Assembly: GCA_003857395.1 (NCBI GenBank)
Contig: RPRC01000192.1
Coordinates: 1-12,508 of the forward strand
Reading direction: 5' to 3'
DNA length: 12,508 bases
From: Geobacter sp.
Lineage (GTDB): Bacteria; Desulfobacterota; Desulfuromonadia; Geobacterales; Geobacteraceae
A program made the translations under genes and the position numbers. Shown piece by piece: positions 1-7,280 of the stretch. How positions within the stretch are numbered: the stretch's first letter is position 1; every line of letters begins with the position of its first letter. The notes beneath the pieces were generated by a model. It was not told the origin of the DNA. It made no database searches and was given only the letters and a program-made list of their open reading frames with translations.

Positions 1-650
1 ATTCTACCGAAGGAATGGTTTCTCATACTCTGGATATGTTCATGGAGAGCGACCTGAAGATCATTGCCGAGGTTCTTCTGGAGGTATCCCATGACCTCTT
101 GTCACGTACCGGGCGAATGGCTGATATCAAGAAGGTTTACTCTCATCCGCAGGCACATGCGCAGTGTCGCAAATGGCTCGAAGAAAATCTGCCGAATGTC
201 CCGGTGGTGGATGTTGCGTCCACGGCGCTGGCAGCACAGATTGTCAGTGAAGATTATAACGCAGCGGCCATTGCCAGCGATTCAGCTGCCTCACTCTACG
301 AGTTGAAGGTCGTGAAGAAACGAATTGAAGACCAGGTGAACAATTTTACCCGGTTTCTCGTTATCGGGAAACAAATTGCCGGGAAGAGCGGCAATGATAA
401 AACTTCACTGATGTTCTCGGTCAAGGACGAACCGGGAATCCTCTACCGGATGCTTGATCCTTTTGCTCGTCGGGGTATTAATCTGAGCAAGATCGAATCT
501 CGTCCCCTTAAAAAGAAGGCTTGGGAATATATCTTTTTCCTGGACCTGTCAGGGCATCTGTCTGATCCCGAGGTTGCTGAGGCGATCGACGAATTGCGCA
601 ACTGCTGCCAATTTGTGAAAATCCTTGGCTCATATTCTAAAAACATCTAG
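1..650 (+). CDS. pheA: Prephenate dehydratase (P-protein), 3' part only
   Basis: The reading frame is open from the first base (codons in phase with base 3), so the gene is cut by the window edge; the ATG at base 15 is internal. The product converts prephenate to phenylpyruvate in phenylalanine synthesis, in the cytoplasm. Visible are the end of the prephenate dehydratase domain, with the conserved Thr-Arg-Phe motif at bases 348-356, and then a C-terminal ACT regulatory domain (about bases 405-640). The ACT domain carries the ESRP motif (bases 495-506), typical of phenylalanine-sensing PheA proteins, so feedback inhibition by phenylalanine is expected. An N-terminal chorismate mutase domain is usual in this group but would lie outside the window. 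tyrA follows after 150 bases that hold a palindrome. Family assignment is secure. Confidence 0.95.
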   Translation, partial: STEGMVSHTLDMFMESDLKIIAEVLLEVSHDLLSRTGRMADIKKVYSHPQAHAQCRKWLEENLPNVPVVDVASTALAAQIVSEDYNAAAIASDSAASLYELKVVKKRIEDQVNNFTRFLVIGKQIAGKSGNDKTSLMFSVKDEPGILYRMLDPFARRGINLSKIESRPLKKKAWEYIFFLDLSGHLSDPEVAEAIDELRNCCQFVKILGSYSKNI

Positions 651-676
651 GACAATGTAATACCTGAAATCAACCT

Positions 677-743
677 CCCTCAATCCCCCCTTGTCAGGGG
701 GGAAGCCTTTAACTCTCCCCTGACAAGGGGAGGTTTTGAGGGG
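677..743. repeat. C/G-rich nested inverted repeat between pheA and tyrA
   Basis: The left arm (677-703) and the right arm (714-743) are imperfect reverse complements built on the core CCCCTTGTCAGGGG and its mirror CCCCTGACAAGGGG. Each arm can also fold on itself (C-run, TTGTCA, G-run). The whole forms a long G/C-rich cruciform or hairpin right after pheA. It has no T-run on the + strand, so it is not a standard intrinsic terminator. It resembles the REP-type extragenic palindromes seen in many proteobacteria. It may stabilise the pheA mRNA end or limit read-through into tyrA; that role is inferred. Confidence 0.65.
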
Positions 744-800
744 TTGCATGCGAAAAAAACAAGGGTTACAGAGTACTAGATGAGACAGGAAAGGGAATAG

Positions 801-1661
801 ATGTCTCTCAGCAAAAGAATGGCAGTTATCGGCGTTGGCCTTATTGGCGGATCTCTTGCGCGGATACTGCGACAGCGGGGTGAGGTGAGTGAGATTGTCG
901 GGATCGGCAGAACCGAGCCGAACCTTCAGCGTGCGGTAGAACTGGGTGTAATTGACCGGTATTGTCAGGACCCCTGCCAAGGTGTTCAAGGGGCTGACCT
1001 TGTTTTTCTCGCTACTCCTGTTTGCTCAATTGCTTCGGTGCTGGAAAAAATTGCTCCCTTTCTTGCTCCCGGTTGCGTCGTGACCGATGGTGGCAGTGTG
1101 AAGGAGTCGGTTGTTTCTGTCTGTGAGCAGCTTATGCCTGAGGGAACCTGTTTTGTTGGTGGTCATCCCATTGCCGGTACGGAAAAGTCAGGCGTTGACG
1201 CTTCGTTCGCTACACTCTTTACTGGAAAGCGGTGTATCATAACCCCAACCGTAAATACCGACGAACTTGCTCTCCGAAAAGTTCTCAGGATGTGGGAGCT
1301 TGCAGGTTCCGATGTGATTCAGATGGATGCGCACAAGCATGATCGGATCGTGGCCGCCATCTCTCATCTTCCGCACATGGTGGCTTATTCCCTTGTGAAT
1401 GCTGTGGATGGTTACGATCGCTTCGATGAAAGCATCTTGAAGTATTCAGCAGGTGGGTTTCGGGATTTTACCCGCATAGCCTCTTCCGATCCTGCGATGT
1501 GGCGAGATATCGCACTCATGAACGGACCTGCAATTATGGAAATGATGGACTTCTTCTCTGATTACTTAGGACAACTCCGAACCCTGGTAGCGAACGGGGA
1601 TGGCGCCGGACTCCAGAAGTTTTTTGCTGAATCCAAGAGAAGCAGGGATGCCATCCTCTAA
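801..1661 (+). CDS. tyrA: Prephenate dehydrogenase
   Basis: This 286-aa enzyme oxidatively decarboxylates prephenate (or arogenate) to the tyrosine precursor using NAD(P)+. The N-terminal Rossmann motif GVGLIGGS is at residues 11-18. The catalytic-site segment HPIAGTEKSG is at 122-131 and SHLPH at 188-192. The C-terminal helical dimerisation domain includes the GGFRDFTRIASSDPAMW stretch near 218-234. There is no fused chorismate mutase and no C-terminal ACT domain, so it is a compact monofunctional form and the tyrosine-feedback ACT module of some homologues is missing. The ATG start is preceded by an AGGAAAGG ribosome-binding site at about 787-794. The gene sits between pheA and aroA, in keeping with a shared aromatic amino acid role. 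Whether it prefers prephenate or arogenate cannot be read from sequence. Confidence 0.94.
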   Translation: MSLSKRMAVIGVGLIGGSLARILRQRGEVSEIVGIGRTEPNLQRAVELGVIDRYCQDPCQGVQGADLVFLATPVCSIASVLEKIAPFLAPGCVVTDGGSVKESVVSVCEQLMPEGTCFVGGHPIAGTEKSGVDASFATLFTGKRCIITPTVNTDELALRKVLRMWELAGSDVIQMDAHKHDRIVAAISHLPHMVAYSLVNAVDGYDRFDESILKYSAGGFRDFTRIASSDPAMWRDIALMNGPAIMEMMDFFSDYLGQLRTLVANGDGAGLQKFFAESKRSRDAIL

Positions 1662-1732
1662 TGAGTCCTGAGCGGGCTGTGCTCCTGGCGGTAAATGTGA
1701 GCCGGGAATTGTCCCCTGAGCAACTAGCAAGC

Positions 1733-1755
1733 ACGCATTCTTCTTGATGCGTTTT
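1733..1755 (+). terminator. Weak terminator- or attenuator-like hairpin upstream of aroA
   Basis: ACGCAT (1733-1738), an 8-base loop and ATGCGT (1747-1752) can form a 6-bp stem followed by a short T-run. It lies in the 130-base tyrA-aroA gap and overlaps the possible upstream TTG/ATG starts of aroA at 1744/1747. That overlap argues that translation begins further downstream. The stem is short and its role is uncertain. Confidence 0.25.
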
Positions 1756-1791
1756 ATACACTGTCAGAAATCCAATTCACCGGGGCCAGCT

Positions 1792-3078
1792 GTGAAAAAG
1801 TATACTGTCCAAACAGCCAAAAAAGTCGCAGGGACAATCGTGGTGCCTGGCGATAAATCAATCTCGCATCGGGCTGTTATGCTCGGATCGCTTGCCCGTG
1901 GCACGACGGTTGTCAGCGGTTTCCTGCAGGGTGAAGATACGATTGCCACCCTGAACGCATTCCGCCTCATGGGAGTTGATGCTCGAGAGGAAGAAGGGAA
2001 GCTGCTTATTCAGGGGAGAGGGCTTTTCGGGTTGAAAGAACCGGAAGATGTTCTCGACTGCGGGAATTCCGGCACCTCCATGCGACTCATGACCGGCATC
2101 CTTGCCGGGCAGCGCTTTTTCTCCGTTTTATCAGGAGACCGGTACCTTCGCAACAGACCCATGGGACGAGTGATTGAGCCTCTGACAAAGATGGGTGCGT
2201 GCATTCTGGGCCGTTCAGGTGGCACAAAAGCACCACTTGCGGTCCAGGGTCGGGAATTGAAAGGGGCTTCCTACCTTTCTCCCGTTGCCAGTGCCCAGAT
2301 AAAATCATCCTTGCTGCTGGCTGGACTTTATGCCTGCGGGGAAACGGTGGTAAAAGAGCCGTCCCTGTCACGGGATCACACGGAAAGAATGTTCCGCTAC
2401 TTCGGAGCCGATATTGAGCCACATACAAATGGCGCTATTGTTCGCGGCGGCAGGGAGCTTGATGGCAGAGAGGTGATGGTGCCGGCGGACATTTCTTCGG
2501 CCGCATTCTTCATTGTTGCCGCCCTTTTGGTTCCGGACTCAGAGGTCCTCATTACCAATGTCGGGGTCAATCCCACCAGGACGGGGATTCTTGATATTCT
2601 TCTGAAAATGGGAGCTTCTCTTGACCTGCTGAATGAACGGGAGGTTTCAGGAGAACCTGTTGCGGATATTATGGTGCGAACATCATCGCTGCGAGGAATT
2701 GAAATCGGTGGAGACCTTGTGCCAAGGGCTATCGACGAGTTCCCTGTACTCTGTGTCGCAGCGGCATGTGCTGAAGGCAAAACCGTCTTGAGGGATGCTC
2801 GGGAGCTTCGTGTCAAGGAAACCGATCGGATTGCCGCCATGGCCACAAATTTGGCCAAGGCAGGGGTTATGATTCTGGAAACGGAAGACGGTATGGAAAT
2901 TACCGGTACCGATACATTGAGGGGCTGCGTTGTTGACAGTTTCGGTGACCATCGGATTGCCATGTCAATGCTTGTTGCCGGCCTTGTCGCAACAGGGGAG
3001 ACAACAGTAACAGACACTGACTGTATAGCGACATCTTTTCCGACCTTTATCGAGCTTCTGGAAAAGGTTTGCTATTAA
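1792..3078 (+). CDS. aroA: 3-phosphoshikimate 1-carboxyvinyltransferase (EPSP synthase)
   Basis: The enzyme transfers the enolpyruvyl group of PEP to shikimate-3-phosphate, the sixth step of the shikimate pathway. I chose the GTG start at 1792 (428 aa). From there the protein begins just ahead of the conserved GDKSISHR motif (residues 20-27), as in the family, and a G-rich GGGGCC lies just upstream. The frame also offers TTG 1744 and ATG 1747, but these have no ribosome-binding site. Visible motifs are GNSGTSMRLM (91-100), RNRPMGR (120-126), the catalytic-type Asp in AIDEF (Asp315), RVKETDRI (340-347) and GDHRIAMS (385-392). Where E. coli-type class I enzymes read GNAGTAMRPL, this one has Leu in place of the Pro101 equivalent, which resembles class II-type sequences. 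The TAA stop overlaps the cmk ATG by one base, so translation of the two is probably coupled. Confidence 0.95.
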   Translation: MKKYTVQTAKKVAGTIVVPGDKSISHRAVMLGSLARGTTVVSGFLQGEDTIATLNAFRLMGVDAREEEGKLLIQGRGLFGLKEPEDVLDCGNSGTSMRLMTGILAGQRFFSVLSGDRYLRNRPMGRVIEPLTKMGACILGRSGGTKAPLAVQGRELKGASYLSPVASAQIKSSLLLAGLYACGETVVKEPSLSRDHTERMFRYFGADIEPHTNGAIVRGGRELDGREVMVPADISSAAFFIVAALLVPDSEVLITNVGVNPTRTGILDILLKMGASLDLLNEREVSGEPVADIMVRTSSLRGIEIGGDLVPRAIDEFPVLCVAAACAEGKTVLRDARELRVKETDRIAAMATNLAKAGVMILETEDGMEITGTDTLRGCVVDSFGDHRIAMSMLVAGLVATGETTVTDTDCIATSFPTFIELLEKVCY

Positions 3079-3788
3079 TGAACGATGAAAAGTGGGTTGA
3101 AAAAGGGATCATTGTCGCAATCGACGGCCCGTCAGGCGCTGGCAAGAGTACTGTGGCTCGCCAGCTTGCCGAACGCCTCGGCTATCTTTACATCGATACG
3201 GGTGCCATGTTCCGTGCCGTTGCACTAACCGTGAAACGGTCGAATATCAACCTGGAAGACGAAGATGCTCTTGCTGCATTGTGCCGGGACTTGGAAATAA
3301 CATTTGTCAGGCACGAAGGAGCGTATCGGGTTTTTGCCAACGGAGAGGATGTCTCCGAAGCCATACGGACCCCTGAAATCAGTCTCTTGACCTCCCGGAT
3401 ATCGATGAAAAAGGTGGTACGCGAAGCTCTTCTCCATGAGCAGAGACGTATGGGTCGCGCCGGCAACGTTGTGTTGGAAGGCCGTGATATCGGCTCGGTG
3501 GTTTTCCCGCAGGCCGACGTGAAGTTTTTTCTTTCCGCATCTGCGGAGGAACGGGGGAAAAGGCGCTTTCTCGAGCTTGAGGCCAAGGGGGAGAGGGTAA
3601 CCCTCGAGAATACGATAGTGGAAGTAATTGCACGCGATGCTCAGGATGAACAGCGCGAACACGCCCCACTGCGTATGGCGGAAGATGCTCTTCCCATTGA
3701 TTCTGACGGAATTTCTGTCGAAGAGGTGCTTCGCCGGATGGAAAAAGTCGTGCGGCAGAAAGAGTCGGAGCGAAGAGCTGCTTTTTGA
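3078..3788 (+). CDS. cmk: Cytidylate kinase
   Basis: This 236-aa enzyme phosphorylates CMP and dCMP with ATP, recycling pyrimidine nucleotides. The Walker A P-loop GPSGAGKST is at residues 17-25, the substrate-site YIDTGAMFRA at 38-47, and EGRDIGSVVFP at 134-144. The lid/base region RDAQDEQREHAPLRMAEDA (186-204) is typical of bacterial Cmk. The chosen ATG overlaps the aroA stop codon (TAATG) and has GGAAAAGG at 3060-3067 as ribosome-binding site, 10 bases upstream. A frame extension to TTG 3069 is not needed. Length is normal for the short bacterial CMP kinases. The following 110 bases to ispH hold no clear promoter. Confidence 0.95.
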   Translation: MNDEKWVEKGIIVAIDGPSGAGKSTVARQLAERLGYLYIDTGAMFRAVALTVKRSNINLEDEDALAALCRDLEITFVRHEGAYRVFANGEDVSEAIRTPEISLLTSRISMKKVVREALLHEQRRMGRAGNVVLEGRDIGSVVFPQADVKFFLSASAEERGKRRFLELEAKGERVTLENTIVEVIARDAQDEQREHAPLRMAEDALPIDSDGISVEEVLRRMEKVVRQKESERRAAF

Positions 3789-3898
3789 TTGTTGGCAAGA
3801 TGACGTTTTGCCGGTTGACGTTCTCATTACGAGCAGGTAGTCCGGCACTTTTGCTTGGTTAGCCGCGTTGTCCCGTCCCTGCTGAAGGAGTATATATT

Positions 3899-4747
3899 TT
3901 GAAAATAATCCTAGCGAAACAGGCTGGATTCTGCTTTGGGGTCAAAAGGGCCACTCAGATGGCCTTCGAGGCGGCTGCCAAGGGAGGGAAGACCTTCACT
4001 CTTGGCCCGATTATCCATTCACCGCAGGTGGTTCAGCGTCTTGAGGAAATGGGCGTCAAGGCTCTTACCTCTCTGGCAGACCTTGACAGCGGGGCAATTA
4101 TCATCCGTTCTCATGGGGTCGCATCAGAAGAGCTTCAGGAGGCCAGTCGCAAGGAACTTGAAATCGTAGACGCTACCTGTCCGTTTGTGAAAAAGGCCCA
4201 GGAACACGTAAAAAGTCTTTCCCAGGCGGGTTATGTTGTGGTAGTGGTAGGAGATGCCGAGCATCCTGAGGTCCAAGGGATTGTTTCGTATGCCAAGGGT
4301 CCGGTCTATGTTGTCGGGTCAGGGGAAGAAGCCGATAAACTGAAGATTTCCGGCAAAATCTGTATCGTTGCCCAGACCACCCAGTCATTTGAGAATCTGA
4401 AGAATGTGGTCCTTGAATGCCTGGTAAAGGGTAGCGAAATACGGGTATTCAACACTATCTGTGATGCAACGGCCGTGCGGCAGGAAGAAGCCAAAGAACT
4501 TGCAAAACGTGTTGACTGCATGATAGTTATCGGTGGATATAATAGTGCCAATACAACACGTCTTGCTCAAGTATGTGCGGAGTTGCAGCCTAAGACGTAC
4601 CACATCGAAACAGCGCAACAGCTGAACCGGATGTGGTTTGAAGGAGTAGATACTGTTGGCGTGACGGCAGGAGCTTCGACTCCCAAGTGGGTAATCGACG
4701 AAGTGCTTGAGCAAATCAGACGTATAGATGATAATACTACACATTGA
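3899..4747 (+). CDS. ispH: 4-hydroxy-3-methylbut-2-enyl diphosphate reductase (LytB)
   Basis: This 282-aa [4Fe-4S] enzyme makes IPP and DMAPP in the last step of the MEP isoprenoid pathway. The three cluster cysteines are visible: Cys12 in AGFCFGVKRA, Cys94 in DATCPFVKKA and Cys188 in NTICDATAVRQ. The substrate-site residues His40, His72, His122, the catalytic Glu124 (EHPEVQG), the Thr-Thr pair at 160-161, Ser216/Asn218 in the SAN segment and Ser260 (GAS) are all in place. The start is TTG at 3899, set by a good AAGGAG at 3885-3890 and by the family N-terminus; no ATG fits. In many Clostridia ispH is fused to an S1 protein gene. Here ispH and rpsA are separate but adjacent, 65 bases apart. 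Confidence 0.96.
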   Translation: MKIILAKQAGFCFGVKRATQMAFEAAAKGGKTFTLGPIIHSPQVVQRLEEMGVKALTSLADLDSGAIIIRSHGVASEELQEASRKELEIVDATCPFVKKAQEHVKSLSQAGYVVVVVGDAEHPEVQGIVSYAKGPVYVVGSGEEADKLKISGKICIVAQTTQSFENLKNVVLECLVKGSEIRVFNTICDATAVRQEEAKELAKRVDCMIVIGGYNSANTTRLAQVCAELQPKTYHIETAQQLNRMWFEGVDTVGVTAGASTPKWVIDEVLEQIRRIDDNTTH

Positions 4748-4771
4748 GAATTTTCAAGGGTGTGCTAGGAT
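4744..4771 (+). promoter_or_regulatory. Candidate sigma-70 promoter for rpsA
   Basis: TTGAGA (4744-4749, 5/6 match to the -35 consensus) and TAGGAT (4766-4771, 4/6) are separated by 16 bases. An extended -10 TG sits at 4763-4764. The -35 element overlaps the ispH stop codon. It would start transcription near 4778, giving a leader of about 35 bases before the rpsA ATG. Read by eye only. Confidence 0.45.
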
Positions 4772-4812
4772 AAGGCGGGGAAAACATAGAAATTTCAGGG
4801 GGTATTACTTTG

Positions 4813-6558
4813 ATGAATGACGAAAAAGACTTGACCAACATCACCAACGAGCCGGACAGGCTGAATAACGATATGGATGATGACCTTAATCAAGGTGCTA
4901 GAGAGAATTTTGAAGAACTTTTTCAGGAGAGTTTGCGCCAACCTTTGGTGGGCGAGATTGTCGATGGCGTTATCGTGCAGATTGACCCGGATTATGTGCT
5001 TGTCAATATCGGTTACAAATCGGAAGGGTGCATACCACTTGACGAATTCATGGATGAGAACGGCGAGCTTACGGCGAAAGTTGGCGACACAGTAAAGGTT
5101 TTGTTCGAGAAAAAGGAAAATATCCGTGGCTATATTGTCCTGTCCCGGAAAAAGGCCGAACGCGAGCAAATCTGGGTTGATATCGAGGCGGCCGTTGATT
5201 CCGGTGCTCTTGTCGAAGGCAAGATCATTGCAAATGTAAAAGGCGGTCTTACTGTTGATATTGGGGTGCCGGCCTTCCTTCCTGCCTCTCAAGTTGATGT
5301 TCGTCCAATTGGCAACCTTGAAAAACTAATAGGACAGTCTTTTCAGTTCAAGGTTGTCAAGGTAAACAAAAAGAGAGGGAACGTAGTTCTTTCTCGCCGG
5401 GCAATCCTGGAAGAGGAACGCGACAAGCTGAAAACAGGTACCCTCACCACTCTTACCGAAGGCCAGATCCGCGAAGGAATCGTAAAAAATATCACCGATT
5501 ACGGTGCGTTTATCGACCTCGGGGGTATTGATGGTCTGCTCCACATCGTGGATATGTCCTGGCGGAAACTTTCCCATCCTTCAGAAATCCTGAAGATCGG
5601 TGAGACAGTCTCTGTCAAGGTGTTGAAATACGACAAGGAAAAAGAGAAAATCTCACTTGGCATCAAGCAGACGATTCCAGATCCTTGGCTGGTTGTAGAA
5701 TCAAAATATCACATCGGTGACCGGATTGTCGGTACTGTGGTCAGTCTTGCGGATTATGGCGCTTTTGTTTCTCTTGAAGAGGGAGTGGAAGGACTTGTTC
5801 ATGTTTCTGAAATGTCCTGGACAAAGCGGATTCGTCATCCATCCGACGTTTTGAAGGTTGGTGATGAGGTTGCAGCCGAAGTTCTGGGTGTTGACGTCCC
5901 AAGCAGAAGGATCTCCCTCGGTCTGAAGCAGATCCAGATGAATCCCTGGACGGTGATTGGGGATAAATACCCTGTTGGTACCAAGATTGAAGGACAGATC
6001 AAAAACGTTACCGACTTCGGGGTTTTTATCGGCGTTGAAGATGGCATTGATGGTCTGGTGCATGTTTCCGATATGTCATGGACCAAGCGGATCAAGCATC
6101 CGTCCGAGCTCTACAGCAAAGGACAGATCGTGCAGGCTGCTGTTCTTAATATAGACCCGGAAAACGAGAGACTTTCCCTCGGGATCAAGCAATTGGTTCC
6201 TGACCCCTGGAACGAAATTCCCTCGAAGTACAAGCCTGGTACCAAAGTCAAAGGGAAGGTGACCTCCGTAACTGACTTCGGTATCTTCCTTGAAATTGAA
6301 GAGGGCATTGAAGGTCTTATCCATGTATCCGAACTTTCTCAGGAGAAAGTTGCTACTCCTAAAGGGTTTGCAGCCGTTGATGATGAAATCGAGGCCATGG
6401 TATTAAACATCGACCCGATAGAAAAGAAAATAGCACTTTCAATCAAGGCAATTGCCATAAGTGATAACAGAGGTGATTTCTCCTCTTTTGGGAATTCTCA
6501 GGGTGAGGCGACGTCTAACCTGGGCGAGTTGCTGAAGGAAGAGTTGAAGAAGAAATAA
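4813..6558 (+). CDS. rpsA: 30S ribosomal protein S1
   Basis: The 581-aa protein binds mRNA leaders on the 30S subunit and helps initiation on weak ribosome-binding sites. Six S1 (OB-fold) repeats are visible at about residues 46-113, 131-197, 217-286, 301-373, 387-460 and 474-546. The first two are divergent, as in other S1 proteins, where they dock on the ribosome. Repeats 3-6 carry the RNA-binding (D/Y)(Y/F)G(A/V/I)F and GL(V/I/L)H(V/I) signatures. Repeats 4 and 5 are especially close to each other, sharing MSWTKRI. The N-terminal 40 residues are acidic and the C-terminus is lysine-rich. I chose ATG 4813 over the adjacent TTG 4810 because AGGGGGT at 4797-4803 is then well spaced. Full length for a six-domain S1. 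Confidence 0.96.
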   Translation: MNDEKDLTNITNEPDRLNNDMDDDLNQGARENFEELFQESLRQPLVGEIVDGVIVQIDPDYVLVNIGYKSEGCIPLDEFMDENGELTAKVGDTVKVLFEKKENIRGYIVLSRKKAEREQIWVDIEAAVDSGALVEGKIIANVKGGLTVDIGVPAFLPASQVDVRPIGNLEKLIGQSFQFKVVKVNKKRGNVVLSRRAILEEERDKLKTGTLTTLTEGQIREGIVKNITDYGAFIDLGGIDGLLHIVDMSWRKLSHPSEILKIGETVSVKVLKYDKEKEKISLGIKQTIPDPWLVVESKYHIGDRIVGTVVSLADYGAFVSLEEGVEGLVHVSEMSWTKRIRHPSDVLKVGDEVAAEVLGVDVPSRRISLGLKQIQMNPWTVIGDKYPVGTKIEGQIKNVTDFGVFIGVEDGIDGLVHVSDMSWTKRIKHPSELYSKGQIVQAAVLNIDPENERLSLGIKQLVPDPWNEIPSKYKPGTKVKGKVTSVTDFGIFLEIEEGIEGLIHVSELSQEKVATPKGFAAVDDEIEAMVLNIDPIEKKIALSIKAIAISDNRGDFSSFGNSQGEATSNLGELLKEELKKK

Positions 6559-6617
6559 CCACGACGATAATCAGTTGGCAGATATGCTTACTATTATGGA
6601 ATAAGGAGTTTTTGCGT

Positions 6618-6899
6618 ATGACCAAAAGTGAGTTAGTTGAAAGGCTCGTGGACCAAAACAGCCTTTTGACGCGAAAAGATTCTGAGCTCATCGTTGATAT
6701 TGTATTTGACAGTATTCGCAATGCTCTGAAAAACGATGAGAAGGTTGAAATCCGTGGATTTGGAAGTTTTACTATACGTGAGAGAGGTCCGCGCGAGGCG
6801 AGAAATCCAAAAAGTGGCGAAATTGTTCAAATAGCAGCAAAAAAGACTCCTTTTTTCAAGACAGGAAAAGAATTGAGAGACAGGGTCAACAATTCCTGA
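6618..6899 (+). CDS. ihfB: Integration host factor beta subunit (HU/IHF family)
   Basis: This 93-aa nucleoid protein bends DNA sharply and supports sigma-54 promoters, recombination and replication. The MTKSELVERL start, the GFGSF turn (47-51) and RNPKSGE (62-68, with Pro64 as the DNA-intercalating residue) place it in the HU/IHF family. The ending FFKTGKELRDRVN is typical of IHF beta rather than HU. ATG 6618 is chosen because TAAGGAG at 6602-6608 is nine bases upstream; the in-frame TTG 6612 would be too close. It follows rpsA by 59 bases, the rpsA-ihfB order common in proteobacteria, and may be co-transcribed with it. Its partner subunit is not in the window. The sigma-54 activator encoded at 10721 belongs to a class that often uses IHF-bent promoters, but no specific link is seen. 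Confidence 0.92.
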   Translation: MTKSELVERLVDQNSLLTRKDSELIVDIVFDSIRNALKNDEKVEIRGFGSFTIRERGPREARNPKSGEIVQIAAKKTPFFKTGKELRDRVNNS

Positions 6900-6967
6900 T
6901 ACAAAAGTACCTCTAACGTGTCGCAGATAGCAATTCAACTGTATCACGGTCTAATTAAAGCTGACAC

Positions 6968-7054
6968 GCCCGGGTGGCGGAATTGGTAGACGCAAGGGAC
7001 TTAAAATCCCTCGGTCGCAAGGCTGTACCGGTTCGATTCCGGTCCCGGGCACCA
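6968..7054 (+). tRNA. tRNA-Leu (anticodon UAA)
   Basis: The acceptor arms GCCCGGG (6968-6974) and CCCGGGC (7044-7050) pair perfectly, followed by discriminator A and an encoded CCA (7052-7054). The D-arm GCGGAATTGGTAGACGC is that of leucine tRNAs. The anticodon stem AGGGA/TCCCT encloses the loop CTTAAAA, with anticodon TAA at 7002-7004. A variable region precedes the T-arm CCGGTTCGATTCCGG. At 87 bases it fits a class II tRNA. It reads UUA/UUG codons. Confidence 0.97.
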
Positions 7055-7055
7055 G

Positions 7056-7092
7056 AAAAAAAGGTTGGTTCCTAAGGACCAACCTTTTTTAT
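7056..7092 (+). terminator. Intrinsic terminator of tRNA-Leu
   Basis: GGTTGGTTCC (7063-7072) pairs with GGACCAACC (7076-7084) with one bulged base and a short TAA loop. It is flanked by an A-run (7056-7062) and followed by TTTTTT (7085-7090). This is a textbook rho-independent terminator right after the tRNA CCA end. The A/T flanks allow some function on the - strand as well. Confidence 0.9.
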
Positions 7093-7280
7093 TTGTATTT
7101 TTCCTGAATATTCCGGATACATATATTTCAGCTTATGTGTAAACCAGATTGGATAAAATAGTCTGATTCGAAGAAAGGCGCCGTATTAACTTCAAGGAAT
7201 GTATTATACTTGTTGGTTTAATGTGGAAAATGTTTCTGGTTGCGTTGTTTTTCTGTCTGAAGAGGAGTACCCGGGTAAGA

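Noticed and set aside
2397..3017. Long - strand open frame opposite aroA (206 codons)
   Set aside because: It is the mirror of a conserved gene with strong coding constraint. It is low-complexity in Ser/Ile/Arg and has no motif.
6968..7054. tRNA-Leu as an integration (att) site for an island covering the accessory region
   Set aside because: No second copy of the tRNA 3' end is seen in the window and no integrase gene is present.
7221..7280. N-terminal extension of the EAL-HDOD protein with a hydrophobic, signal-like stretch
   Set aside because: There is no ribosome-binding site before 7221, and family members start at the FLGRQPI region, so the ATG at 7281 is preferred.
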